The notes below the pieces were generated by a model. The model had not been told where the DNA came from. It ran no database searches and saw only the letters and a list, made by a program, of their open reading frames with translations. Positions 1 through 11,852 of a DNA stretch of 64,000 nucleotides are shown piece after piece (position 1 is the first letter of the stretch; each line of letters starts with the position of its first letter). The stretch is from Schistocerca nitens. Its lineage: Eukaryota > Arthropoda > Insecta > Orthoptera > Acrididae. The translations under genes and the position numbers were made by a program. The DNA lies in NCBI RefSeq assembly GCF_023898315.1, contig NC_064616.1, forward strand, positions 540,135,602-540,199,601, in the 5' to 3' direction.

Positions 1-384
1 GAATGAAATGTTCTTTACCTCAAACTGAAAATCGTAATTTTTAACTGTATGCACCACAAAGAAGTACGATGAAACATACCCTATATTGTCAGGACAGGTT
101 CTGGGCCCTTATTAGGACGTCGAATGCAATATTGGAACATTCGTCCTTGTCGGTTCTTGTGAAAAGTGTTTCAAACATCGCAATGTGTAACTGGAACTGG
201 GTCTCGGCTGCGAAGACGACGTATTGCCACTCATGTGTCCAGTGTCGTAGGGCGGCCCCTGTCGGCTGCCTCTCCTTGCTGACTTAACAAAGAAAGCAAT
301 AGCAATGGTCATTGTGCTATGGGTCTGTTGTGCTCCAAACGTCGCCGCACTGTCCATGTGGACACTTTCTTGCGGCAAACAAGT
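1..384. other. Unassigned flank
   Basis: No recognisable gene. Short open frames exist on both strands (69-287 plus, 112-378 minus), but neither shows a family motif and they overlap each other. The segment continues on the far side of the SINE at 399-595, because the SINE target duplication joins it to sequence after 609. Confidence 0.5.
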
Positions 385-398
385 CCATTCCCTTCTGG

Positions 399-595
399 TT
401 GGTTCAAATGGCTCTGAGCACTATGGGACTCAACTGCTGAGGTCATTAGTCCCCTAGAACTTAGAACTAGTTAAACCTAACTAACCTAAGGACATCACAC
501 ACATCCATGCCCGAGGCAGGATTCGAACCTGCGACCGTAGCGGTCTCGCGGTTCCAGACTGCAGCGCCAGAACCGCGCGGCCACTTCGGCCGGCC
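399..595 (-). mobile_element. SINE-A copy, full length, 14-bp TSD
   Basis: This is a tRNA-derived SINE on the minus strand. Its head carries a tRNA-like region with a B-box-type motif (GGTTCGAATCC on the minus strand), followed by a body with TTAGGTTAGTTAGG and a tail that reads AGAGCCATTTGAACC. It is bounded by a perfect 14-bp target-site duplication, CCATTCCCTTCTGG, at 385-398 and 596-609, so both ends are exact. SINEs of this kind have no protein; pol III transcribes them and LINE machinery mobilises them. It shares small variants with the copy at 1369-1554, suggesting one subfamily. Confidence 0.93.
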
Positions 596-609
596 CCATT
601 CCCTTCTGG

Positions 610-1153
610 AAATGGCTCTACATTCCATCACGGCCAAGTGCACAATATGCCTTCCTCTAGGGAGTTAGATGCGTCGGGAGGCTTAGATCCTGCATGACAT
701 ACCGTGGGATACGGATAAACGCGACTGGGATACCGCGGAACGTTAAACTACAGGCGCATTATGCCCCAATTTTGCCGCTGCCGAATCCAGACGTGTGCTG
801 GTAGGCGTTGCGCCGTCCATAGAGCCAACTTCACACTAACAAAAACGCTTATATGTGTTTTCTGCCTGGGAGCACGCTGTGTAATCTTTCGTCATATACA
901 GAATTTACACATTGTTACTCCTACACACTCCAACTACGAATGCTTGAAATTCTAGTGATTTACGTATAGCATAGTTGCAGCAGACTTCATGTTGTTCGTT
1001 ACATCCCATCTACATTGTGTTTCAGAATAGTGATATCGCTGGCAGCTGAAACTGGCACACGATGTGACCCTGTTTTGCTGACCAGTATAAAAGGAAGAGA
1101 GGGAGTATTTAGTTGCCAGTAGGGAAATAGTAACATAAGAATAGGTCGGTCAG
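610..1153. other. Unassigned sequence
   Basis: No supported gene. The open frame at 761-955 (plus, 64 codons) is short, cysteine- and histidine-bearing by chance, and lacks any domain. The segment has the mixed composition of old intergenic DNA. Confidence 0.4.
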
Positions 1154-1163
1154 GAGAGCTCAG

Positions 1164-1568
1164 AGGAGGAGGAGAAGGAGGAGATTACTGTTTAACGTCC
1201 CGTCGACAACCAGGTCATTGGAGACGGAGCACAAGCTCGGATTAGGGAAGGAAGGGGAATAAATCGGATGTGCCCCTTGACAGGAACCGTCCGCTTATTT
1301 CCCTATTACGATTCAGGCAAATCACGGAAAACCTAAATCAGGATGGCAGGAGACGAGTTTGAAACATTGGCTCTGAGCACTATGGGACTCAACTGCTGAG
1401 GTCATTAGTCCCCTAGAACTTAGAACTAGTTAAACCTAACTAACCTAAGGACATCACAAACATCCATGCCCGAGGCAGGATTCGAACCTGCGACCGTAGC
1501 GGTCTTGCGGTTCCAGACTGCAGCGCCTTTAACCGCACGGCCACTTCGGCCGGCGTTTGAAACATTAA
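1164..1568 (-). mobile_element. SINE-B copy, split by a SINE-A insertion
   Basis: This is a second SINE family on the minus strand. Its body is recognisable by the segment reading ATCACGGAAAACCTAAATCA on the plus strand and by the CGGATTAGGGAAGG block. It lacks the tRNA-like head, so it is 5'-truncated. A 10-bp target duplication, GAGAGCTCAG, lies at 1154-1163 and 1569-1578. A SINE-A copy (1369-1554) sits inside it with its own 12-bp duplication, so SINE-B inserted first. The purine-rich AGG run at 1164-1180 is the reverse complement of its 3' tail. Confidence 0.85.
1369..1554 (-). mobile_element. SINE-A copy nested in SINE-B, 12-bp TSD
   Basis: Minus-strand SINE-A, nearly full length, with the tRNA-like head at its right end. 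It is bounded by a perfect 12-bp duplication, GTTTGAAACATT, at 1357-1368 and 1555-1566, which lies within the SINE-B body. Removing the SINE and one duplication leaves a continuous SINE-B. Confidence 0.93.
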
Positions 1569-1751
1569 GAGAGCTCAGTCACTTTCAATGTGCTCTACTC
1601 ATTGCATGTTACCTGCCTAACATAAGCTGTTCAATTCCTTCAAAGCGGCCCAAGTTGATTGTTGGTTACGTGATTGTGATGTGGGACCGCAAAGAAATAA
1701 CCATGAGCTAAAACAAGACCAGGCAGTCCACATGTACTGATAGACGTTGAG

Positions 1752-2534
1752 GTGGATGGTTGTAAAAATTTGCTTGAAATCGGTAGAAGATATCAGTCCT
1801 GTGTTCTACAATACTTCCAGCAGGCTGGTAACACAATATTTCTATCCAACGAGCTGAAAACAGTTGGTTTCAGTGTTCGAGTAGCTCCTCGTAAGACACA
1901 CATTGCTGTAGTCAGTCATAAGCAACGTGTGAAGAGTGACTACCGTGCACAGTTATGACTGGAAACGAGTGATTTAAACTGGTGAATCAAGCTATACTCT
2001 GTGTGAATCTGATTGAAGAATTGAGATTTGGCAAATAACTGGAGAACGTTACCTGCATCGACTGAGATGTGGGGGTATGGGAGTGTTTTTCGTGAGTAAG
2101 GCATAGTGCGCTTATGGCGCTTACAAAAACGCGAAATTTGTGAGGGTATTAACACAATTTACAGCGTTGTGTACTGCGTTCAGTGGAGGCACAGTTCGGA
2201 GATGATGATTGTTTGTATCAGTATTACAATGCACAATGTGATAAACCATAATCTGTGAGACAATGGAGATAGGAACATTCTTGATATGGACTGGCCTGGC
2301 CAGCGTCCTGAACTGAATGTACTGGAAGATCCATGCCATGAGTTCGAACGTCGACTTCGCTTCAGAACCCAACGTCCAACATCACTACCTATACTAGTCT
2401 CGGATTTAGAGGAACTATACGCTGCCTTTCCTCCACAAACATTCAGACACCTCATGCAAAGTGTCCCAAGTGGAGTTCAAGCAAGCCGTCGTAAAAACGA
2501 AGGGTGGTCACACCCAGATACTAGTGCCCACTAG
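1752..2534 (+). pseudogene. Tc1-like transposase remnant
   Basis: Broken remnant of a Tc1/mariner-superfamily transposase, which would cut and paste its own element. The plus-strand frame at 1752-1958 resembles the linker before the catalytic domain. The frame at 2286-2534 begins MDWPGQRPELN, matching the DWPxxSPDLNPIE block that carries the third catalytic acidic residue, and continues with the FERRLR and PTSLP region typical of the C-terminus. The middle (1959-2285) is frameshifted and has lost a readable QHDN block. Terminal inverted repeats were not found. It cannot encode an active enzyme. Confidence 0.75.
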
Positions 2535-2559
2535 CAGGTGTCCGGAAAATATTTATTAG

Positions 2560-2875
2560 GTAGTGTACGTGCAGCCTGAATGCTAATTAAACGTAATCGT
2601 TATGATCTCTTTTTTCTTGTGGTTATGAATTTTTGTCCTCGAGGAGACGCCAATTACTATAACAATGACAATAAAGGTGAAACAGGTGAGATGGAAGTCG
2701 AAATGGACTACACACGTCAAAATCGGTTAAATGGGAACAAAAGGATCAAACATAAGGCAAATGATGGAAGGAGGAAAGCCAGTACGACGAATTTAATGTT
2801 TACAACATTTATTGTAATTTTACAGGTGATTCATTGGATACTTCGATTTTCGCCTTTCTAAAATTTTGTTCCAGC
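2560..2875. other. Unassigned, with a 93-codon open frame
   Basis: A plus-strand open frame at 2580-2861 gives a 93-residue basic peptide with a hydrophobic C-terminus. I recognise no family, it has no paralogue in the window, and it lies between two repeat remnants. It is probably spurious. Confidence 0.3.
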
Positions 2876-3261
2876 CTTATTGACACGGAATAGTTTGATG
2901 CATCTCTCCAATTTTGTCTGTACCGAGCAAGACTCTTCATGCCTGCGTATCTACCGTTCCCTTATCCGTTTGTAACCTGCCTGCTTCAGGCAAGACCTTC
3001 GTCTCCCCCTCTTTTTAATCTCCTACATACCACCCCAACTTCCCCCACCACAGCTCTCACACATTTCCCTCGATTACCCAGCTGACGATTCGTTGATGCC
3101 TCAGGATGTGTGTTATCAAGTGATCAATTCCTTACGTCATCCAGTGCCAAATTTTTATCCCAAATTTATTGAATAGCTCCTCATCATGTGTTCAATATAC
3201 CCATCCAATCGTCAGAATTCTGTTATAGAACCATATTTAAAATACTTCTGTTCTCTTCTCT
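2876..3261 (-). pseudogene. RTE-like LINE 3' fragment
   Basis: Degenerate minus-strand copy of the 3' part of the LINE at 14704-17095. The plus-strand text near 3100-3250 is a mutated reverse complement of that element around 16730-16910, the C-terminal region after the reverse transcriptase. The segment near 2880-2920 corresponds to the end of its reading frame, near 17040. It contains several stops and indels. It is interrupted or truncated by the SINE that starts at 3262. Confidence 0.75.
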
Positions 3262-3450
3262 GCCGGCCGCTGTGGCCGAGCGGTTCTAGACGCTTCAGTC
3301 CGGAACCGCGCTGCTGCTACCGTCTCAGGTTTGCATCCTGCCTCGGGCATGGATGTGTGTGATGTCCTTAGGTTAGTTAGGTTTAAATAGTTCCAGATCT
3401 AGGGATCTGACGTTAAGTCCCATAGTGCTTAGAGCCATCTGAACCAATTT
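3262..3450 (+). mobile_element. SINE-A copy, diverged
   Basis: Plus-strand SINE-A beginning with the GCCGGCCGCTGTGGCCGAG head and ending at GAACCAATTT. It has more substitutions than the other copies (for example TTTGCATCCTG in the B box), so it is older. No convincing target duplication is visible. Confidence 0.88.
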
Positions 3451-4735
3451 TCGACCATGTTAGAAACATGTTGTTGTATTCAGTTCTGGCAATGACTGTT
3501 TTCCCAGAATCGAAGAACTGACAGCTCACCTTTAATACAATGAATATCAAAACCTTAGCGCCTACAACACGTCAGACATGATTCCCATGCACAAAGTACC
3601 CTGGATCAGGCCACGACAAAAAGCAGTTATATCGCGCTCGATTCCGACATCTACTGTCAGTACAAGCCTAGCCACATCCTGATCACACGACAAGCCCAAC
3701 CGTTCCGTTCTTCTCACAAATTCCCCACCACAGCACCGCAACACGACCCCACTCCCAACGGTACCTCATACAGAGCAGTAATGTCTCATCTTATTTCTCA
3801 TCGCCTTAGTTCGAACTGTAGAAACGCTATGAAATCCCGAATTGTGCTTTCAGCTTAAATGCAATGAGCAATAAAATAAATATTTTGTGATTTAGGCCGT
3901 CACGTTTCAGCCCTGTCAGTTACATGAACAATGAGAAACAAATCAAATAACTTCACATCGCAATGCAATGAGAGCGTTACTGTAACATATGTTTCCGATA
4001 AAAAGCAGAGCTAATGCTTTCAATTTTGTTGTCAGTATTTTGTCAACATTTAGAGATGTCTTTTACATACATTGACACATGGGGTCTCACGCGTAATATT
4101 TGCTTCACTAATACAGAACTGTATATATTAAACTTTTCTGGTTAATGTACTACTTCTCTGAAAAGTAATGAATTTTTAATAATTAGCACTTAATTAATAA
4201 TTAATTTCAGATATTTGTTTTATGCGAGATTGGTTGCAAATGTCAGCGATCGATTCTGACAAATCTTGTTTAAAATCAGTCCTTGCCATACTGCTGATAT
4301 TTAAGACTCACTGGAGAAACCTACTCTGTGGCTGCGAAACATCAAATAGAATTGAAGGCAACGTAACAGAGCGTCGATAAGGCAGCCGCCGGGATTACCT
4401 ACCTCCTACGGCCTTCTGCTCCTCTGGCACCGGCCACGCAGACGGACGGAGACGAGCGTCTCAACCAATGAGATGTCCTTATTCACCACCCTATATTGTG
4501 GGCGGGACAGGGCGTGGTCTGGGCAGAGACTATGGGCGTAGACCTTCTCTGATATTATGTTCTCCTAACACTGGGCCGCGCGACTGAGCTGCCCACGAGG
4601 CTACCCGAAGAAGCCCGAAGACATCCGAAAACACACGATCGACAGCTGACTTCCTCGTTTCAGACACTTCAGTATTCTCTACGTTGTCGTTATTCTTCAA
4701 GTACAATGCAATGAATACTTACAATATAACACGTG
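3451..4735. other. Unassigned; AT-rich then GC-rich block
   Basis: No supported gene. 3840-4340 is AT-rich. About 4370-4570 is GC-rich with a CCAAT-like motif (AACCAATGAG) and GC-box-like motifs (GGGCGGGAC and GGGCGTGG), which might be promoter-like, but no downstream reading frame supports a gene. The minus frame at 3562-3744 has no recognisable domain. Confidence 0.3.
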
Positions 4736-4747
4736 CATACTGTTTTC

Positions 4748-4938
4748 CGGGAGGACGACGGTTCAATCCCGCGTCAGGCCATCCTGATTTAGGTTTTCCG
4801 TGATTTCCCTAAATCGCTCCAGGCAAATGCCGGGATGGTTCCTTTCAAAGGGCACGGCCGACTTCCTTCCCCGTCCTTCCCTAATCCGATGAGACCGATG
4901 ACCTCGCTGTCTGGTCTCCTTCCCCAAAACCAACCAAC
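4748..4938 (+). mobile_element. SINE-B copy, 5'-truncated, 12-bp TSD
   Basis: Plus-strand SINE-B that starts just before the B-box-like segment (GACGGTTCAATCCCGCGTC) and lacks the A-box half of the tRNA head. Body blocks CCATCCTGATTTAGG and AAATGCCGGGATGG are clear. A perfect 12-bp duplication, CATACTGTTTTC, lies at 4736-4747 and 4939-4950, so the 5' truncation happened at insertion. Confidence 0.9.
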
Positions 4939-4950
4939 CATACTGTTTTC

Positions 4951-5855
4951 GAAAGTGTAGCCTCCCAATCTTGAGTTACACGAAAGTGCCATCGAATGAA
5001 AAATTAATGACGGTTAGCTCCTAAAAATTTTGCAGCGAAGAGAAGCACTCCAAACAACGCTAGTGTGTGTGTTTTTATGTGCCACCTCGTCATATAAGTC
5101 TTTGCAAGTAAAACAGCCATGTTGTTTTCGTATCAGTGTCAGCGAGTGAAATTCTAGTTTCGATTTTTATTTCCCCTGTGCGACCAGCTGGTACTTCGTG
5201 TCCCACCTTCTTCTGAGCGCTAATCTGTTGTTCCAGCTGCATTAAAATAACTAAAGATAGGTGCACACCAGCACGCGGTGGAAAAACAGTTGATCGTTCG
5301 CAGTTCAATAGAGGTACAACACGGAGATAAAGAAAGAAGACAAACAATAATGATTTTCTATTCGTAATGCCGTAATGAGTACTGTAGCGTCACAAATTAA
5401 TATACTGCAAAGGTTGACAGCAATTACAAGTAGTACGAATCGTTCCAAATTCTATCGTTCAGTTCAGAATAAAATATGTGGAAAGGGTGGGAGGGGGGGG
5501 GGGGTGTGGCGGTGCAGTAATCAAGAAAAAGTGAATAAAATGTCACTCTGGACGAAGTAATTTCCCACTTACAAGTATAGCACAGACATAATGTAATAAG
5601 GAAAAAACATAATTTTTTTCTAAATATCTTTTAACAAAGTACATGTAGGCTTACTGAGGAGAGTTAACTTCAGAGCTGGTCTACTACTTATGAAAAGGAA
5701 ACATGTATTTTCATTACTTTATTATTGTCTTTAATTGTTTTTCCACTAGCATCTCCATGTTTGTTGTGAGATTACTGGTCATTAAACTCATTGCTCCGGC
5801 AGATGAAAGCCAATAGACGACGCCTAAGCTTCAATTTTATTTATTTCATGGTTGA
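4951..5855. other. Unassigned; poly-G run
   Basis: No supported gene. A run of twelve G, part of a longer G-rich stretch, lies at about 5489-5505 inside a short open frame (5375-5560). The frame is not credible as coding. The minus frame at 5090-5347 shows no family motif. Confidence 0.35.
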
Positions 5856-6072
5856 AAATTTGGAAATTTGTGGTAAGGTCTTACGGGACCAAACTGCTGT
5901 GGTCATCGGTTCCTAAGCTTACACACTATTTAATCTAACTTAAACTATCTTACACTAAGGACGACACACGCAAACACACACACACCCATGCCCGAGGGAG
6001 GACTCGAACCTGCGGCGGAGGAGCAGCGCGGACCGTGACATGACGCGCTAGACCACGCGGCTACACCCCGCG
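5856..6072 (-). mobile_element. SINE-C copy
   Basis: A third tRNA-derived SINE family on the minus strand. The tRNA-like head lies at the right end (CGCGGGGTGTAGCCGCGTGG read on the minus strand) with a B-box-like CAGGTTCGAGTCCTCC. The body has TAAGTTAGATTAAA and the tail GGTCCCGTAAGACC. It differs from SINE-A but shares the CGGGCATGGGTGTGTGTG linker. A short CA run at 5968-5984 lies in the linker. No clear target duplication was found. Confidence 0.8.
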
Positions 6073-7429
6073 TGAATTAGATCGTTGATGAAAAACTTTC
6101 CATGAGTACACGACTGCACTGAAGGGCAATGAGCTCCAACTGAATTTCAGAAGGTGCACTTTCAACGCTGATTGCAACAGGAGTTGCAAAAACAGTGAAA
6201 TAAAGATCTAATCTGGTAGAATAGTAACAAATTCATCAAAATCTTCTTTCATTGTGCCTTTTGGTAGATTTATTTCATCTATAATTAGAGCAACATTGAA
6301 ATGTGCACTAATGTCACTACTAAAAGTTATTTTATCCTCAAAAGTAGTTTTGTTCTATAACCCCAAGCTGGTTTCTGAAACATGTTGAAAACACGTTGTA
6401 GAGCAAAGCGCTGTTTTCACTACTTCAAGAGATTTGTGATAGGTACCATCTTTGTGAATAACATGAGTCTCTTCGTCTTAATATGTTACAAGGAGAAGGT
6501 ATAAGCGAGAGCAAAAATCACATACGCTTATAAATAATAGTAACGATTTCAAGTAATGACATATATCAACATGGACGTTCTTCTTTATCTCTTTCCGGTT
6601 TTAGCTCGAGAAGGTCGAACGCCAACGCTACCGACACGAAGTAAACAGGCTGGTCTTGCCTTGCGCGTATCAGTAGCAAGTGCGCGAAGATAACTGAGAG
6701 GTGGTGGGGGAACTGCTGGCACACAGCGCTAGCGGACAAGCAGTGTACGCACCCACATTTGCCTGCGCCCACAAAAATGCATTTGCCTAACCTTATGCTA
6801 ACAGCTGGTAGGGTCCCGGCCGCTTGGCAATGTGATGTGTCACTCGAGTTGCATAAATGCCAGTAGAATCCACAAATGACGTCAGTGCTTGTGAGCGTTA
6901 TATGTTATGCGCTATGAGTTATTTCGTCTTGGTAGTTGGCTTGTGTTCTAGTATACACTGAAATGTTCTCAAACGGAGAGAATCTGAGATAATTACATCC
7001 TTCAGATAGTTTAATACAGTTTGTATCTTGAATAGATACCAAATGTTATTAAGTACTTCCTAGTTTGTCTGTTCCGTTGTGCATAACATCAACTGTATTT
7101 TTATGGCACTCTGCCAAATAACGACCAGTTTTTTGTAATCATGTTGATCAGTTTCTGTATCTTTATCAAGTTAAAAGTGAAAGATTGTCTGTCCGATAGC
7201 TAGTAGTAGAACTGATATGTACTAAAAATATACGAAATATTCCTATTATCTCTACACTACGAACACGAGAAATGTGAGGTTAAATTCTGAACACAGGAAA
7301 ACGTTTGTACATCAGGGAAATATGACTTCAATTTTGATCCGATGACTGTATATTGCACCTTCGGCATAATAGACGTACTGATAATGGTTTCAACGTGGTC
7401 TGTGTGCAGATAGCCTAGTGGAATAGCTA
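6073..7429. other. Unassigned sequence
   Basis: No supported gene. 6590-6800 is relatively GC-rich and carries a minus open frame (6566-6772) without any recognisable domain. The rest is AT-rich with no repeat match that I can place. Confidence 0.35.
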
Positions 7430-8690
7430 TCAGAGCGCCATTTGTGTGTACCGTTCAACAGGGAATGCGAGAAGGCTCACTGTTGCACAAACGTGTGAAG
7501 CGAGCAGGCAACCAAGCCACAGAGAAGCACTCGTGCTTTGCACAGCAAAATGAGCGAGATTGAAAGGGGTCAAAGTGTGTTCTTCCTTGATGCCGGATGG
7601 TCCTTTCGGAGCACTGCCACACAAATCGGACGTGCTGTGTTAGCTGTGCAGCGATGCTGGTATCAGTTGACACGTGAAATTCTGGTACCAGTAGAGGAGG
7701 TTCTCGACGTTCATGCAATACATACGCTCCGAAGGAACGTGGTTTTCTGAGAGCAGCAGTGTCATACCATTAAGCTACCAGAGCACAGATAAGGAAGCTA
7801 GTGACCATAATTCTGTCAACATATACTGCTTTGCTCTGGTTATTGGCAGTGGGATTATGGGCACAGAGCCCTCTAGCCCATCTTACACTCACGCCAGAGC
7901 ATCGACGTGCACGGTAGTACTGGTCCCATCAGAGGATCACATGGCAGATGGTATGGCACATAGTCTTCAATGATGAAAGTAGAATCTGCCTGCACGCAGG
8001 TGATGCTCGTTTGTGCGTACGACATAGAGCTGTAGAGAGCTGCAGAGGGCACTCCTCCATGACTCACCGCCCCCCCCCCCCTCCTCAAGGCCATGCCTCA
8101 TGATCTGGTGTGTGATAAACCGCAACTGTCATTCACCTTCGATGTTTCTGGGAGAGACGCTAACCAGCGCTCGGTACGTGCTGAATGTTATTAGACCAGT
8201 TCTGTTGCCGTTCTTGCGACAGGAAGATGATGTGTGGTTTCAACAGTATAATGCTCACCGACATGCTAGCCGCGGAAGTCACCGTACTCTGCTAGAAGGG
8301 CAGTACCTTCCCTGGCCAGCATAGTCTTTGGCTTTGCCTCCTGTTGAGCATGTTTGGGATACGATGAGACGAGAAGTAACTCGTGCGATTCGTCAAACAA
8401 CAACTCTCACAGAACTACGTGAACAGGTTGAGCAGGGGTGGCATAACGTATCCCAGGACAGTATTCGCCATCTGTACGATAGACTGGATGCCAGAGTCAG
8501 CGCCTGCATTGACGCCAATGGAGGCTGCACCAGTTGTAAATATGTGTGTCTCAGCATGCGTCAACAACTAGTTCTTCAGAACCGCTTGTATGTTGATCCT
8601 TAACTTCAATACCTCCGTGTACTTCATATGAACTGTAGAAACAATAAATCTTCAGTGAATTGCAAACATCTAAAATGGTGTACTATTTCT
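7430..8690 (+). pseudogene. Tc1-like transposon remnant, catalytically dead
   Basis: Decayed Tc1-like transposon on the plus strand. The likely start is the ATG at 7550, giving MSEIERGQ followed by a paired-like helix-turn-helix (DAGWSFRSTATQIGR). The first catalytic aspartate is preserved in VFNDESRICLH near 7965-8000. The second block reads WFQQYNAHRHASR near 8238, with Y in place of the catalytic D. The third reads LALPPVEHVWD near 8325-8360 and has lost the SPDL acidic residue, with a stop just before it. The C-terminus (LYDRLDARVSACI) ends near 8540. Several frameshifts separate these blocks. A poly-C run lies at 8072-8084. The 3' terminal repeat may end near 8690 (TTTCTTTTTCGGACGG), but no matching left repeat was found. 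Confidence 0.82.
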
Positions 8691-8699
8691 TTTTCGGAC

Positions 8700-10602
8700 G
8701 GTTTCATTCGTTTTAAATTACGTCTACATTCCACGTTATTCAAACACACCCAACCCTAAAACCTGGTAAGAGCATCTTACTCGAACATGACATTTTCAGA
8801 GATAAGTGAGACATGTATCAAGTTTCTCCAGGCGTTGCAGAGTCATCCGCATGTGTTTTCATGTTCTCACAGCCACCTCCACAAACAGGAGTGCCAATGG
8901 TGTCTTTTCCCCATGAGTATTGTCCTCGTACTAAGACGTACGGATACTAAATTTTATTGAAATGCTGCATATGGCCAAGGGCTATGCTGGGTCATGCACA
9001 CACAGAAACAATATTGTAATTTATTAGATGTTTCACAGGAGACAAAAGCTATTAGTTACTAAGTATTAGCACATGTTGTAGAAGACATGATTTCACTCTT
9101 TAGACTGCAAAAAGTTTTCCGCACACCTGACAATGACAGTGTTGGTGGAACATTTTTAGAACTATGCCTTAGTTATAGCTTAAGTTGCGTCGTAGTTGAC
9201 TATGTAAATTTTAAACCAACAGTTTGCATGACTTCATGTTTCTACAATCTGCCATGGCTGGTTGAATATTTCGTCGTACTATGAGAAGATTATCTTCGAA
9301 ACATTTTCAAGTTGGCGCAAAATGGCATGTCCATCAGAAGTTTTACTCTTGAAGGAGCTAGAAAGCCTCACAGAATTGTCTTTAATGTATAGGAATCTTA
9401 ACTCTTTCACTATTGTGACAAACAAGTTACGTGCGTTAACTTGAGGTATCAAATGAAACATTTCTTCTGCCTTCTTCATGTTTTAGAACGCGTCAGTGAC
9501 CATGACGAGGAGCTATTCTCCATTAAGTCAGAAGTCTCCTACAACTAAAAATCCGGCAGTTTCTCTTATGCTTTCTTTTATTACAGTAAGTTTTACTGAT
9601 ATTTGGGTATGAATCAACAAGCACTAAACGTGTGCAGTTTAGCACTCTGCTACGAATTAGGTGAAGCGTTTCAGCTTTATTTCCGACTATTCTGCAACGA
9701 CAACACTACAATTATTTGCTTCACAGTAATATGAAATCATGTCAGAAGAAAGTGAAATAGGAGCGTCATTAACGCTGTCCCTAAAGTTCTAGGTTGTAAA
9801 AACAGCGAAAAATATAACAGACATCCGAAAGCAGAGCTCTGCTAGAGATCTTCATTATTTAGGTATTCAGCATGTAGCTGTTGGCTAATGAAGTATAGGT
9901 ACGTTAGTCTCAATAGAATCATGTTAAAGAGGTAATAACACAGAGAGATGGAACACTATTCACGGTGACCATCGGACCTGCTGTCCTACCTATAACCTCT
10001 ACCCGCTGTCCCTACTTAAGTAACAATTTCCTTGAAAGATCATCCTGTCTCCTTTTCGGTGGCTGCATCGGAGACCGAAAATTACAGTATGTCTTTCAAA
10101 CCGAAAATGATGCCGACTGAATGACAGAGGAAAGGCCACAAACAATTAACACAGAGGCAGAAAGGTACTTACTTTCTCACATACTCAACAATAAAGACAA
10201 ACAAAATTGAAGGGATTTTGTATATTAAGTTTTCCAAATGAATACATATGCATCCAATAGACCCGTGGTTGTGGTAGTGGTATTCATCATTTCCCATTCT
10301 GTATATGCAGGTCCTACTTGTGACCGGATTTTATACCAACTTAATATTGGGTACTCTTTCTTTTTAAGAGCTGGACGAAACCGTCAATAAGTCAACTACT
10401 CGTCTCTGGGAAATACCTAGGAAATGTCTATGGTTTACAAGCATATTATGTACTATTTATGCTATCTTTCCGAATTAATCTTCTGAAGCGGCGAAACTGC
10501 AATCCCAGCTGTATGGATGGGAGTCGTCAGGGAAAGTACTACTCAAATATACGTCGACCGCACATTCGATTACACATGTGATTTTTCATGAAGGCCCACA
10601 AA
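8700..10602. other. Unassigned sequence
   Basis: About 1.9 kb without a gene I can support. The open frames at 9087-9284, 9262-9444 and 9279-9479 are under 70 codons, overlap each other and show no family motif. Composition is AT-rich and typical of old non-coding DNA. Confidence 0.4.
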
Positions 10603-10604
10603 TA

Positions 10605-11850
10605 CACTACGTGGTTAAAAGTATCCGGACAAGTGGCTGAAAATGACTGCAAGTTCGTGACGCCCTCCATCGGTAATGCTGGAATTCAGTATGGTGTTGG
10701 CCCACATTTAATCTTCATGGCAGCTTCCACTCTCGCAGGCATACGTTCAATCAGGTAATGGTAGGTTTCTTTGGGAATGACATCCCATTCATTGCGGAGT
10801 GCTCCACTGAGAACAGATAGCGATGTCGGTCGGTGAGGTATGGCACGAAGTCTTCGTCCAAAACATGCCAAAAGTGTTCTATAGGATTCAGGTCAGGACT
10901 CTGTGCAAGCCAATCCATTACAGGAATGTTACTGTCGTATATCCACACCGCCACAGGCCTTGTATCATGAAGAGTTGCTCGACCGTGCTGAAAGATGTAA
11001 TTGCCAACCCCGAACTGCTCTTTAACAGTGGGAAGTAAGAAGGTACTTAAAACATAAGTACAAACCTGTTCTGTGGTAGTACCACGCAAAACAACAAGGG
11101 GAGCAAGCCCCCTCCACGAAAAACACAACCACACCATAACACCAACGCCTCCGAATTTAACGTTTGGCACTAGACACACTGGCAGATGGCGTTCACCGGG
11201 CATTCGCCATTCCCACACTGTGCCATGGGATCGCTACATTGTGGACCGTGACTTGTCACACCACACAACCTTTTCCCACTGTTCAATCGTCCGATGTTTA
11301 CGCTCCCTATAAAAATCGAGGCGTCGTTTGTCATTTACCGACGTGACGTGTGGCTTATGAGTAGCCGCTGGACCATGAAATCCAAGTTTTCCAACCTACC
11401 GTCTAATTTTCATAGTACTTGCAGTGGATCCTGATGCAGTTTGGAATTCCTGTGTGATGGTCTGGATAGATGTCTGCCTATTACACATTACGACCATCTT
11501 CAACAGTCGGCGGTCTCTGTCAGTCAACAGACGAGGTCGGCCTGTAAGCTTTTGTGCTCTTAGTGTCCCTTCATGTATCCATTTCACTGTCACATAAGAA
11601 ACAGGGGACCTAGGGATGGTTAGGTGTTTATAAATCTCGTGTACAGACGTATGACACACGTGACACCCAATCACCTGACCACGTACGATGTCCGTGAGTT
11701 GCGCGGAGCGCCCCATTCTGCTCTCTCACGATTCCTAATGACTACTGAGGTCGCTGATATGTTTAACTTGGCTGTAGGTGGCACCACAACACACCTAAAA
11801 TGAAAAACGAAAGTTTTTGATGGTGTCCGGATACTTTTGATCACATAGTG
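10605..11850 (-). mobile_element. Tc1-like transposon, copy 1, complete ends
   Basis: A 1246-bp DNA transposon with 27-bp terminal inverted repeats at 10605-10631 and 11824-11850, differing at about three positions and both containing AAAAGTATCCGGACA in outward-in reading. It is flanked by TA dinucleotides at 10603-10604 and 11851-11852, as expected for Tc1/mariner elements. The transposase lies on the minus strand. The sister copy at 43873-45118 is also exactly 1246 bp. Confidence 0.95.
10686..11716 (-). pseudogene. Tc1-like transposase, inactivated
   Basis: Minus-strand transposase gene starting with ATG at 11716 (MGRSAQLTDIVRGQ). The first 166 codons stay in one frame but carry two in-frame TAG stops, at 11396-11398 and near 11225. 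The frame to 10751 contains MVWLCFSWRGLAPLV and the third catalytic block SPDLNPIEHFW. A frameshift near 10865 moves the true C-terminus (LRAIPHRPTSLS to CGPTPY, ending at 10686) into another frame. The second catalytic aspartate is replaced (FQHGRAT rather than FQHD), and the first block reads CDKSR rather than NDES. It is dead by several independent lesions. Confidence 0.9.
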
Positions 11851-11852
11851 TA

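Noticed and set aside
2580..2861. A small host gene of 93 codons
   Set aside because: No recognisable domain, splice context or paralogue, and it lies between two repeat remnants.
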